NCBI RefSeq assembly: GCF_034259325.1
Contig: NZ_JAXIVS010000009.1
Span: forward strand, 1-64,000
Reading direction: 5' to 3'
Length of the DNA stretch: 64,000 bases
Origin: Hyalangium ruber
GTDB taxonomy: Bacteria > Myxococcota > Myxococcia > Myxococcales > Myxococcaceae
In this document: positions 53,739-62,281 of the stretch, piece by piece
Layout of the letters: every line of letters starts with the position of its first letter
How positions within the stretch are numbered: the stretch's first letter is position 1
Notes under the pieces: model-generated
Told to the model about the DNA's origin: nothing
Seen by the model: the letters and a program-made list of their open reading frames with translations, nothing else
Databases searched by the model: none
Translations under genes and position numbers: made by a program

Positions 53739-54458
53739 ATGGACGCTGCTCCGACTCTCGACTCTCCCGTTCTGCCAACTCCCGAGGCCCCGCCGAGCCC
53801 GGTGCCGGGCATGTTCGACCTCATCCTGCGCGGAGAGATGCGCCTGCACCGCCTGCTGCGGGATGAGGCGGGCCTGCCGGAGGTCATCCAGAAGTTCCTC
53901 GCGCTCTCGGTGCTGGGGCTCACCATCCACGGGGTGGTGCTGGGGCTGGCCGCGGAGCTGTTCGCGCCGAGCCATGCGCTGGGCTGGTACCAGACGGGCC
54001 ATCCGGTGGTGTGGATGCCGCTGGCCTTCATCGCGGCCTTCCTCGGGGCGCTCTGCATCTGCCTGCCGTCCTTCTACTTCTACACGCAGCTGTCGGGGCT
54101 GGACGCCTCGTTCCGGCTGGTGACGGCGCAGGCGCTGCGCGCACAGGCGACCATGTCCGTGCTGCTGTTGGGCGTGCTCCCGTTCTACACGGCGTGGTTG
54201 CTGGGGACGGTGGTGGGGGTGTTCGACGCGCCGGGGACGGCGCTCTTCGCGGGCATGTGCCTGCCCTTCGCGGTGGGCTTGCTGGGCATCCGGGCGGTGT
54301 ATCGCGGCTTCTGTGATCTGGCCGAGCACCTGCCCATCACCCACCAGCGCCGGGGCAACTTCCTGCGGCGGCTGGTGCTGTGCTGGGGCGCTGTCTACAC
54401 CGTCATCGCGCCCGTGGCGCTCTACCGCCTGGGCGAGGCGCTCGGTCCCCGCCTGTAA
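53739..54458 (+). CDS. Multi-pass membrane protein, paralogue-like partner of the preceding gene
   Basis: A 239-residue protein with a Pro-rich N-terminus, then RLHRLLRDEAGLPEVIQKFL and five hydrophobic helices. It shares the general layout of the preceding protein and may be a distant paralogue. GGAGG lies five bases before the ATG at 53739. The gap to the preceding gene is 15 bases. No enzymatic motif is visible. Confidence 0.6.
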   Translation: MDAAPTLDSPVLPTPEAPPSPVPGMFDLILRGEMRLHRLLRDEAGLPEVIQKFLALSVLGLTIHGVVLGLAAELFAPSHALGWYQTGHPVVWMPLAFIAAFLGALCICLPSFYFYTQLSGLDASFRLVTAQALRAQATMSVLLLGVLPFYTAWLLGTVVGVFDAPGTALFAGMCLPFAVGLLGIRAVYRGFCDLAEHLPITHQRRGNFLRRLVLCWGAVYTVIAPVALYRLGEALGPRL

Positions 54459-54475
54459 CCGAGGAGGAGCTTTCC

Positions 54476-55126
54476 ATGGGCGTCGTCGAGACCTGCATCC
54501 TCTATCTGTTGTTGGGCGGTGTCATCGCGGTGGCGCTGGTGCTCCGCGCGGAAGGACGGGGGCGGGGCGCACGGGTGGTCACCTTCGTGGCGGGCCTCTT
54601 CTTCTGGCCGGTGTTCGCCCCGTTTCTGCTGTCCCCTATAAAGGATGCGCCCACGTCACAGCCGGCCCAGGCGGCACAGGCTCGGCTGAGGGCGGCGCTG
54701 GGGCAGGTGGAGGGGCTCGCGGCGGACGTGCTCCGCCCCGAGGTAGCGCGGCTGCGGGGATTGGTGGACGCGGTAGGCAAGATGGAGGCGCGTGTGGCGG
54801 AGATGGACGCGCTGTTGGCCACGCCCGAGTTCAACCGGACCGCCGCGAGCGCGCAGCTGGAGGCGCTGTCTCAACGCGGACTGTTGCCGGAGGACCCCCG
54901 GGTACAGAGCGTCCACGCGCGACTGCGCAACATGGAGCGGCTGGGCGCGATGCGCGAGCGCACGGCGGCGGACCTGGAGCGGGTGGTGCTGCAACTGGAG
55001 GAGATGGGCTCACGGCTGCAACTGCTGAAGTTCGCGGGTCGGCCGGACGCGGAGCTGGTGGAGCTGCTCCAGTCGGTGGCCTCCAGCGTGGAGGAGGTGA
55101 CGGAGGGATTGCTGGCGGCGAGCTGA
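54476..55126 (+). CDS. Membrane-anchored coiled-coil protein
   Basis: A 216-residue protein with two N-terminal transmembrane helices (about 5-23 and 35-53) followed by a cytoplasmic coiled coil to the C-terminus (RLRAALGQVEGLAADVLRPE onward). GAGGAGG precedes the start. It sits 17 bases after the preceding membrane-protein gene and 31 before the histidine kinase gene, so it may be an accessory signalling or scaffold subunit. Confidence 0.6.
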   Translation: MGVVETCILYLLLGGVIAVALVLRAEGRGRGARVVTFVAGLFFWPVFAPFLLSPIKDAPTSQPAQAAQARLRAALGQVEGLAADVLRPEVARLRGLVDAVGKMEARVAEMDALLATPEFNRTAASAQLEALSQRGLLPEDPRVQSVHARLRNMERLGAMRERTAADLERVVLQLEEMGSRLQLLKFAGRPDAELVELLQSVASSVEEVTEGLLAAS

Positions 55127-55157
55127 ACGGCTCAGGTTTCTGCCAAAGTGGCCGGCC

Positions 55158-56762
55158 ATGGGGCCTCTCTTCGCCTATAGCCTCGTGCCGGTGCTCTCGG
55201 TGGCACTGCTGCTGTGCTTCACCGCCACCCTGCGCGCCCGGGACGCACGGGGCTTGGCGCTCTACTGCCTGACGGTGGCGATGTGGAGCGGTGCGTTGCT
55301 CATGTTGTGCCTGCCTCGCACGGTGTGGCTGGGAGAGCGTCTCGTGTCGATAGGGACCTTCACCGCCGCGGGCTTCCTCCACGCGGCCTACAACGTGACG
55401 GGGCAGCGCTCGTATGGGCTGGTGGTGTTCGCCTACCTCGTGGCGCTGGGGCTGACGGGACTCGGGGTGGTGGAGCCCAACGTCCTCTATGGACCGCTCG
55501 GGATGACCCGGGGCCCCCTCTTCTGGCCGGCGATGGTGCTGGCGGTGGTGGCGGCGACGGTGCCGCTGGTGCATCTGGTGCGCGCGTACCGGCTGGCGCC
55601 GGCCGAGCGGCGGCCACTCTTGAGAGGTGTGGGCATCGCCGGGGTGTTGACCTACTCGGGCGGTATCGGGAACGCGCTGCTGCTCTCGGGCGGGTACGCG
55701 CTGCCGTTCGGCATGTACCTGGTGCTGGGCGGGCTGCTGGTGCTCTCGCAGGTCATCGGCGGGCTTCAGGCGGAGAGCGATCGCCGGTTGTTGGAGCGCA
55801 GCCTGTTGTACTCGGCGCTGGCGGCGGTGCTGTCGGCGGGGTTCCTGTTCGGGGTGCTGTCACTGATGGCGGGCAGCGGGCAGCCGTACCTGCTGGAGTA
55901 CCGGGTGGGAGCGTTCTTCCTGCTGGCACTGGCGGCGCTGGCGTTCGAGCCGGTGCGTCAGGGGTTCCAGGAGTGGCTGGGCCGACGGCTGTTGAAGGGA
56001 CGCGCGGCGGCAAGCGAGCTGGCCGAGGAGCTGGTGAAGCAGGAGGCGCGGGCGGACCAGGCGGCGCGGCTGGCGGAGCTGGGCCAGTTCACGTCGGCGG
56101 TGGCCCACGAGGTGCGCAATCCGCTGGGAGTGCTCGGAGCGCACCTGAAGCTCCTGGAGCGCAAGGGGACCGACCCGGAGCTGCTGGCGGCGATGCGAGA
56201 GCAGATCGACCGAGCGGGCCACTTCGTGGACGAGCTGCTCCGCTACGGGCGCCCGAGACCGCTGGAGCTGCGGCGGGTGGATCTACGGGCCACGGTGGCG
56301 CTGGCGTACTCCACGGCGAAACAGGGACTGGGCGCGCTGGCACCGGAGGTGACGTTCGAGGAGACAGAAGGGGAGGGCCTGGAGTTGGAGGCGGATCAGG
56401 CCCAGCTCTCGCAGATCTTCGTGGTGCTCTTCGAGAACGGGCTGTTGGCGTTGAGGGAGGCACAGGCTCCGAAGCTGCGAGTGACGTGTACGGGGGAGAG
56501 TGAGCAGGTGCGCGTGGTGGTGGAGGACACAGGGCCAGGGATTCCACCCGAGTTGCTGCCGCGCCTGTTCCAGCCCTTCGTCACGGGGCGAAAGCGCGAG
56601 GGACGGAGGCCGGGGACAGGGTTGGGGCTAGCGATCGCGCGAGGCATCGTGGAGCGGCATGGCGGGCGAATCACCGCGGGGCGCTCGGAACTGGGCGGGG
56701 CGCGCTTCGACGTGGAGCTCCCGAAGGGCCAGACGGTAATGGCCGCGGCGACGGGAGGCTGA
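55158..56762 (+). CDS. Membrane sensor histidine kinase, orphan
   Basis: A 534-residue kinase. The N-terminal 285 residues contain about nine hydrophobic helices without a periplasmic loop domain, like 7TM-type sensors that read lipid or membrane state. The H-box is VAHEVRNPLG with His317, N-box LFENGLLAL near 425, G1 DTGPGI near 457 and G2 GTGLGLAIARG near 486. No response regulator gene is adjacent. It ends the four-gene membrane operon. Confidence 0.88.
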   Translation: MGPLFAYSLVPVLSVALLLCFTATLRARDARGLALYCLTVAMWSGALLMLCLPRTVWLGERLVSIGTFTAAGFLHAAYNVTGQRSYGLVVFAYLVALGLTGLGVVEPNVLYGPLGMTRGPLFWPAMVLAVVAATVPLVHLVRAYRLAPAERRPLLRGVGIAGVLTYSGGIGNALLLSGGYALPFGMYLVLGGLLVLSQVIGGLQAESDRRLLERSLLYSALAAVLSAGFLFGVLSLMAGSGQPYLLEYRVGAFFLLALAALAFEPVRQGFQEWLGRRLLKGRAAASELAEELVKQEARADQAARLAELGQFTSAVAHEVRNPLGVLGAHLKLLERKGTDPELLAAMREQIDRAGHFVDELLRYGRPRPLELRRVDLRATVALAYSTAKQGLGALAPEVTFEETEGEGLELEADQAQLSQIFVVLFENGLLALREAQAPKLRVTCTGESEQVRVVVEDTGPGIPPELLPRLFQPFVTGRKREGRRPGTGLGLAIARGIVERHGGRITAGRSELGGARFDVELPKGQTVMAAATGG

Positions 56763-56770
56763 GATCGGAG

Positions 56771-57334
56771 TCAGGGGGCGGTGCCTGTGACCCGTTGACC
56801 GGTGAGCACATCGAGCGTGACAGGCATCCAACCGCCTGGCGGATCCATCTCCGCCGACACGTGCAGGTGCTGTCCCGAGAAGCCTGTGGCGACGATGCCA
56901 TCGACAGCGATGCGCTCGCTCGTCCACATCCAATTCAGTCCTGGGTCGAACTTCTGGATGTTCTCTCCGCCCAGCACGTACAGAGAGTTCCACTCTGGAT
57001 CGAGTTCGAAGTGGCCGAAGTACATATCCACCTGCCGGTGGAGACGTTCGACGCCACGGACCAGATCCAGCGCGAAGAACGTGGCTCCACCCCCCAGGAG
57101 GACCACTTCGGCTTTTTCCCAGACGAGGGACTCTACAAAGGGACCGCCCGCGTCGAAGAGCACTGCGGCCTGCCAGAGTGGCTCACCGCCACGCGAGAGG
57201 GTGAAGATCCACCGATCCCCAAGGTCGACTCCCGGACGGCCTCCAATCCAGTGGAGTTGCTCAGTCCCCAATGGAGCATCGTGTGGGAACACGCCAGGTG
57301 CCCGACCTTGCTGGATCATATAGAGGGAGGTCAT
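56771..57334 (-). CDS. Hypothetical protein, beta-propeller-like fragment
   Basis: A 187-residue protein of strand-rich repeats (RWIFTLSRGG, VVLLGGGATFFALDL, NSLYVLGGENIQKFD) that look like blades of a PQQ or WD-type propeller, but too few for a complete one. No signal peptide is found. It could be a truncated member of a larger family. It converges on the histidine kinase gene (8 bases apart) and diverges from the acetyltransferase gene. Confidence 0.5.
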   Translation of the reverse strand: MTSLYMIQQGRAPGVFPHDAPLGTEQLHWIGGRPGVDLGDRWIFTLSRGGEPLWQAAVLFDAGGPFVESLVWEKAEVVLLGGGATFFALDLVRGVERLHRQVDMYFGHFELDPEWNSLYVLGGENIQKFDPGLNWMWTSERIAVDGIVATGFSGQHLHVSAEMDPPGGWMPVTLDVLTGQRVTGTAP

Positions 57335-57385
57335 CTCTCAGGTTCCTTGCCCGAGAGATACCTGCAAAGCCAAGGGGGACGCGAG

Positions 57386-57901
57386 ATGGATGCACGCCTC
57401 GAGACGGAGCGCCTCATCCTCCGGCAGTTCCAGGAGTCGGACCTCGACGCATATGCGGAGATCTGCGGGGACCCAGAGGTCATGCGTTACGTCGGCGAGT
57501 TCAAGCCGATGGATCGGGCGAATGCCTGGAGATCGATGGCCACCCACCTTGGGCACTGGCAGCTCCGGGGGTACGGCATGTGGGCCGTCGAAGAGAAGGC
57601 CACCGGGCGAATGATTGGCCGAGTGGGACTCTGGAAACCCGAGGGCTGGCCGGACCTCGAAGTGGGCTGGATGATCCACCGCGCCTACTGGGGACGCGGC
57701 CTCGCGACGGAAGCAGGCCGTGCCTCGATCGACGCGGCATTCCGGATGCTCGAGGTGGACCATGTCATCAGCGTCATCCACCCCGACAACGCTGCCTCCA
57801 TCCGTGTCGCCGAGCAAGTAGGCGAGTCATTTGAGCGCGACTGGACGCTCCACGGACTCTCGCTTCGCATCTACGGAAGCTCCCGCCCGCGCACTCGCTG
57901 A
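57386..57901 (+). CDS. GNAT-family N-acetyltransferase, RimJ/RimL-like
   Basis: A 171-residue acetyltransferase. It starts LETERLILRQFQESDLDAYA, the hallmark of the RimJ/RimL group, and the acetyl-CoA loop is WGRGLATEAGRA near 110-121. The C-terminal SIRVAEQVGESFERD matches motif B. The ATG at 57386 follows AAGGGGG. The substrate (protein amino group or small amine) cannot be told. Confidence 0.88.
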   Translation: MDARLETERLILRQFQESDLDAYAEICGDPEVMRYVGEFKPMDRANAWRSMATHLGHWQLRGYGMWAVEEKATGRMIGRVGLWKPEGWPDLEVGWMIHRAYWGRGLATEAGRASIDAAFRMLEVDHVISVIHPDNAASIRVAEQVGESFERDWTLHGLSLRIYGSSRPRTR

Positions 57902-57982
57902 GGCAGGGCCCTCATCCCTCGGATGCTCGCCGGGCCAGACCGCGCCCGCCTCAGTGTACGAACGCTGGGAGCAGGGTCGCGC

Positions 57983-58141
57983 GTGAGCACCTTCACTCAT
58001 GTCATGAGTGGCTTCACGATCGCCCTGGCCGTAGGCGTCCTCAGCACCGGGCTGTTCAGCGGGGTGCGAGCCGCGTCGTCGGGGCTCGCCTTCCTGCTCC
58101 TGCTGGTGGCCATGACGTTGTCGGAGTCGCCACAGGCGTAG
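57983..58141 (+). CDS. Possible small membrane protein
   Basis: A 52-residue frame from a GTG at 57983. Two hydrophobic helices are visible (about 7-25 and 32-47, GLAFLLLLVAMTL). It fills the gap between the acetyltransferase and hydrolase genes, 23 bases before the latter. There is no known family and no strong ribosome binding site, so it may be chance. Confidence 0.3.
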   Translation: MSTFTHVMSGFTIALAVGVLSTGLFSGVRAASSGLAFLLLLVAMTLSESPQA

Positions 58142-58164
58142 CCACCATTGCAGGGGAGGTACAC

Positions 58165-59433
58165 ATGAGAAGGCCAATCCGGTTCATCGAGCGAAACTGG
58201 ACCCAGCTGGCGCTCGTCGCCGTTGCCGCCTCGTGGGTGTTCCGGAGGCTCCGCACGAAACGCCACCGAGTGGAACTGCCAGCACCCACTGGCCCGTTCC
58301 AGGTGGGCCGGCTCGCCTTCGACTGGCTGGACCCTGCCCGGAAGGAGCCCTATGCCCCCGGGAAGAGGCGCCGCCGCGAGCTGTCCGTCTGGATCTGGTA
58401 CCCGGCCGAGGTCAACCCGGGCGCCCAGGCAGGGGAGTACCTGCCGGGACGCTGGCGACTCACCAGTCTGCTCTGGGGCTTCCAGGCCTCACGGGTTCGA
58501 GCCCACGCTGTCTCCAGGGCTCCCGTGGCGCGGGGGCAGGAGCGGTTCCCCGTGCTCGTCTTCTCGCCTGCTGCCTTCGCGCCGCACTACTACACAGCCC
58601 TCTTCGAGGAGCTGGCGAGCCATGGCTATGTCGTCGTCGCCTTGAGCCATACGTACGAGATGCTCCCTGTCTCCGTGTTCGCGGACGGCCGGGTCCGGCT
58701 CTTCCGTCCCGCCAGCGTGGGAAACGCGCTCCAGGTCTCGCGGATCCCGCACGAGGAGGATGTCCGCAAGCGGGCGAGGGTGGTGGGCGTAAAGGCCGAG
58801 GACCTGAGCTTCGTGGTCGACCAGCTCGAGCGGCTCAATGCGGGCACCGGATTGCTGGCAGGCAGGCTGGATCTCGATCGGCTGGGGGCCCTGGGCCACT
58901 CATTGGGAGGCAACGCGGCGGCGGAGTTCTGCCGGAGGGATCGCCGATGCCGGGCCGTGGTGGACCTGGATGGCGGCCTGTGGAGCGAGGTTTCTCAGGA
59001 GGGAATCCCCCGGCCCTTCCTGATGCTGTTCGCCGAGCACCCGGAGTACCTGCGGCCCTGTGCCGACTCGGTGCGCCAGAAGGCCTTCTCCTCCGAGGAG
59101 TACTGCCAGGAGCACCGGGCCTTCGCCGTGACGGGATGGCAGCGGCTGTATGCCAGCGCGCAGCCGGGCTACAGCATCCAGGTGCGTGGGGCGGGGCATG
59201 CCAGCTTCACGGACTGTGGGCTCTTGCCGCTCAGGTCTGGCTCGTTTGCTCGGCAGAGCCTGGGCTCCATCGAAGGGCACCGGATGTGGCGAGTGCTGAG
59301 TGACTACCTGCTGGCCTTCTTCGACCGGCACCTGCGTGACAGGCCCGCGCCGCTCCTCGATGGGCCAGATCCCTCCCACCCCGAGGCGCTGTTCGAGCCA
59401 CCCGAGGTGCTCTTCCAGGTTCCCAAGGCCTGA
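58165..59433 (+). CDS. PAF-acetylhydrolase-like alpha/beta hydrolase
   Basis: A 422-residue alpha/beta hydrolase. A short N-terminal helix (about 14-24) may anchor it in the membrane. FPVLVFSPAAFAPHYYTALF near 129 gives the oxyanion region, GHSLGG holds nucleophile Ser246, DLDGG near 270 the aspartate and GAGHASFTD near 340 the histidine. The layout resembles platelet-activating-factor acetylhydrolase isoform II. It would remove short acyl chains from phospholipids or cleave related esters. Confidence 0.82.
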   Translation: MRRPIRFIERNWTQLALVAVAASWVFRRLRTKRHRVELPAPTGPFQVGRLAFDWLDPARKEPYAPGKRRRRELSVWIWYPAEVNPGAQAGEYLPGRWRLTSLLWGFQASRVRAHAVSRAPVARGQERFPVLVFSPAAFAPHYYTALFEELASHGYVVVALSHTYEMLPVSVFADGRVRLFRPASVGNALQVSRIPHEEDVRKRARVVGVKAEDLSFVVDQLERLNAGTGLLAGRLDLDRLGALGHSLGGNAAAEFCRRDRRCRAVVDLDGGLWSEVSQEGIPRPFLMLFAEHPEYLRPCADSVRQKAFSSEEYCQEHRAFAVTGWQRLYASAQPGYSIQVRGAGHASFTDCGLLPLRSGSFARQSLGSIEGHRMWRVLSDYLLAFFDRHLRDRPAPLLDGPDPSHPEALFEPPEVLFQVPKA

Positions 59434-59515
59434 GACCCAGGCTCGTTACCATCGGGTTACCCACCCATACTGCTCCCGTTCGTACTGTTCGTCTCATCGA
59501 GACGGAGGGAGCACC

Positions 59516-61264
59516 ATGCGTCAGAACATCCTGTGGGCCTTGCTGCTGAGCGCCTGTGCGGCGGAGGGCGCGGAGCCGAAGCGAGAGGGGCGCTCCGGCG
59601 CGCTCGCGCTAGCGACCGAGCGGGTCGTGGTCTTCAAGGACGGGCACGCGCTGCTGGTGAAGCAGGCGGAGGCCGTCGCGGACGCGCGAGGGGCCACATA
59701 CACGGACGAAGTGCCCGAGAGCGCCGTGCTGGGCACGTTCTGGGCGTGGACGGAGCGCGGGCCCGCGCTGCGCGCCATGCGCGCTCAGTGGCTGGAGCAG
59801 GAAGTGGAGCGAGAAGAGCGCGGCCTGTGTACGGATCCGGCCTCCATCCTGGAGATCAACCCGGGCAAGCGAGTCACCGTCGAGCTCGAGAACGCGTCCC
59901 TCACGGGCACAGTCCTCCCGATTCCCGCGAAGGCGTCCTCTGCTTCGCCGCCTCCCTCCGCACGCTCTGCTTCCTTCGATTACACCGCCCTGCCTGGGGT
60001 CGCCGCGCTCGGCCAGGTCATCGCCCTCGCGGTGCCGGAGCGGGGAACGGTGGTGCTCGCGGGAAAGGATATCCGCCGTGTCTCCGGCGCGGACCTCTCG
60101 CTCGACTGCAAGCGGAAGGTGCGCGCCGTGGAGAAGAGCAAGCGCCTCATCCTCGACTTCGGTCCAGAAGCCGCTGGAAAGAGCATCTCGGTGCGGATCG
60201 TCTACTTCACGCCCGGCATTCGCTGGATTCCCACCTACCGGCTCGAAGGGAAGAAAGGGGAGAAGGGTGCGCTCGCGCTCCAAGCGGAGCTGGTGAACGA
60301 GCTCGAAGACATCCGTGGGGCACCCTTCGATCTCGTCGTGGGCGTGCCGAACTTCCGCTTCCGCGAGGTCGCCTCGCCCTTGAGCCTGGAGGGCATGGTG
60401 CGCAATGCGCTGGCCCAGGCAGCGCCCTCGCTCATGGGGAGGATGAACAACCTCAGCAACGCCATGTTCACGCAGCGCGCGGGAGAGTGGCGCGGAGGCG
60501 GCGAGCAGGAAGAGGTGAGCACCCCTCCGAACATCCCTGACTTTGGCGGAGCCTCCGAGTCGCCCGACTTCTTCATTCACCCCCTGGCGGCGATGGATCT
60601 GCCGAAGGGTTCGCGCGCCGTCGTCCCGCTGTGGAGTGCTGAAATCCCGACGCGTGACCTCTACACGCTCGACGTGCAGGTCCGCCGCGACTCGCGCAAC
60701 TCGGACACGGTCCAGTACGGAAGCTCGATGTCCTCGATGGGGAGCGCCTCTCCGCTGCGGCTCGCGCGGGCGGAGGTGTGGCATCAGCTCGAGCTGAAGA
60801 ATGAGACGAAGTACCCGTGGACCACGGGCCCGGTGCTCGTGATGCGTGGACACATTCCTCAGGCCCAGGAACTGCTCACCTACACGATGCGAGGCGGCAA
60901 CACGCTGGTCCCGCTCACGGTCGCCACGGACGTGCGGGCACTGCACGAGGAAGTCGAAGTGGAGCGCAAACAGGACGCGCTTCAGAGCAAGGGGGGCCGC
61001 TACGCGCTCATCCGCAAGAAGGGGACGCTCACCCTGTCGAACCCGAGGGCCGAGCGCACGCCGCTGCGGATCCGTCTGTCCACGGGAGGCAAGGTGGAGC
61101 AGGTGTCGGGTGGGGGCCGGACGAAGGTGGACGACTTCCGCTTCGAGGACTGGGGAGACAGCGACCTGGCGGCGGTCAACAACCACAGCGAGGTGGAGTG
61201 GACGCTCACGCTGGAGCCGGGCGAGCGCCGCACCCTCACCTACGAGGTCGGCTTCTGGCGTTAA
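59516..61264 (+). CDS. Large exported protein, DUF4139/MuiA-like in layout
   Basis: A 582-residue protein. The N-terminus (MRQNILWALLLSACAAEGA) looks like a signal peptide with a possible lipobox at LSAC. The body is strand-rich; the central YFTPGIRWIPTYRLEGK and the closing EWTLTLEPGERRTLTYEV are similar in layout to DUF4139 (MuiA-like) proteins, which I recall as having a coiled coil followed by a beta domain. A Gly/Ser/Met-rich insert lies at about 305-350. GGAGGGA precedes the ATG. Function is unknown. Confidence 0.6.
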   Translation: MRQNILWALLLSACAAEGAEPKREGRSGALALATERVVVFKDGHALLVKQAEAVADARGATYTDEVPESAVLGTFWAWTERGPALRAMRAQWLEQEVEREERGLCTDPASILEINPGKRVTVELENASLTGTVLPIPAKASSASPPPSARSASFDYTALPGVAALGQVIALAVPERGTVVLAGKDIRRVSGADLSLDCKRKVRAVEKSKRLILDFGPEAAGKSISVRIVYFTPGIRWIPTYRLEGKKGEKGALALQAELVNELEDIRGAPFDLVVGVPNFRFREVASPLSLEGMVRNALAQAAPSLMGRMNNLSNAMFTQRAGEWRGGGEQEEVSTPPNIPDFGGASESPDFFIHPLAAMDLPKGSRAVVPLWSAEIPTRDLYTLDVQVRRDSRNSDTVQYGSSMSSMGSASPLRLARAEVWHQLELKNETKYPWTTGPVLVMRGHIPQAQELLTYTMRGGNTLVPLTVATDVRALHEEVEVERKQDALQSKGGRYALIRKKGTLTLSNPRAERTPLRIRLSTGGKVEQVSGGGRTKVDDFRFEDWGDSDLAAVNNHSEVEWTLTLEPGERRTLTYEVGFWR

Positions 61265-61576
61265 CCCCGTTCAACAAAGTTGCCGAAGCTGCTGAGCGAT
61301 GGCCACCGTTTCCGTGGAGGCAGCGCGATCAGGACTTGAGCGCCTGTCCAGGGCGGGGGCTGAACAAACCTGTCAGACATCAGACAGGTTTGGGAGGAAG
61401 CGCCGCCGGGGCGGCCTCTAATGCAAGACCCGGAGCCAACTTTCCGCTGCGCAGCTTTCAGCACCTGGCGGAAGCGTCTGAGCGGCGATGCACACGAGAG
61501 GAGGCGGTCCTCTCTCGGGAACTGGGTCTTCACGCACTTACCTGAAGGGGATTAGCCGGGAGATAATGGAGGCACC
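61265..61576. other. Intergenic region before the two-component genes
   Basis: These 312 bases hold no convincing gene. The notable element is a perfect dyad, AAACCTGTC at 61366-61374 and GACAGGTTT at 61383-61391 with an eight-base spacer. A GGAG site lies just before the response regulator start. The dyad may be a terminator for the preceding gene or an operator for the following pair. Confidence 0.5.
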
Positions 61577-62281
61577 ATGCCCGCCCGTCGCGTACTCGTG
61601 GTGGAGGACGACCCGGCCATCCGCCGGGGCGTGGTGGACGCGCTGCGCTTCCAGGGCTACGTGCCGCTGGAGGCGGGGACGTTCAAGGACGCGCTCGCCA
61701 GCGCCACGCGGGATAGCTTCGAGCTGCTCCTGCTCGATCTGGTGCTCCCGGGCGGAGATGGCCTGGACCTTCTCGCCGAGGCGCGCAAATCCCGGCCCAC
61801 GTTGCCAGTCATCATCCTCACGGCGCGGGGCCAGGAGGAGGACCGGGTGCGAGGGCTCCAGCTGGGCGCGGACGACTACGTAGTGAAGCCGTTCAGCGTG
61901 AAGGAGCTACTCGCCCGGGTGGAAGCGGTGCTCCGGCGGAGCGCCGAGCGGCCGCTGGACGTAGAGGAGATCCGGTTCGAGGGAGGCGTGGTGGACCTGC
62001 GCAAGTGCGAGCTGCGCTTCGCGGATGGAGCAACGGAGCTGCTGTCGGAGCGGGAGATCGAGCTGCTGCGCTACCTCTCGCTCAACCGGGAGCGGGTGGT
62101 GTCTCGGGATGAGCTGCTCCAGCGGGTGTGGCGCCTGCCGTCGAGCCTTGGGCGGACAAGGACGGTGGACATGCACGTGGCGCGGTTGCGCGACAAGCTG
62201 CGCGATGACGCGGAGGAGCCGCGGATCCTCCTCACGGTGCGAGGCAAGGGCTACCGGTTCGCGGGCGGAGGACCGGGGTGA
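61577..62281 (+). CDS. OmpR-family response regulator
   Basis: A 234-residue two-domain regulator. The receiver has acidic pocket Asp11/Asp12, phospho-acceptor Asp54 in LLLDLVLPG, the TARG switch threonine and Lys in YVVKPFS. The C-terminal winged helix follows (about 130-230, ending HVARLRDKLRDD and VRGKGYRFAG). The stop overlaps the kinase start (GTGA), so the two are a coupled pair. It binds DNA and regulates transcription when phosphorylated by that kinase. Confidence 0.95.
   Translation: MPARRVLVVEDDPAIRRGVVDALRFQGYVPLEAGTFKDALASATRDSFELLLLDLVLPGGDGLDLLAEARKSRPTLPVIILTARGQEEDRVRGLQLGADDYVVKPFSVKELLARVEAVLRRSAERPLDVEEIRFEGGVVDLRKCELRFADGATELLSEREIELLRYLSLNRERVVSRDELLQRVWRLPSSLGRTRTVDMHVARLRDKLRDDAEEPRILLTVRGKGYRFAGGGPG

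Noticed and set aside
56795-57385. Upstream extension of the GNAT gene back to 56795
   Set aside because: The extension has no family similarity, lies antisense to the 56771-57334 gene, and the conserved GNAT start with its ribosome binding site is at 57386.
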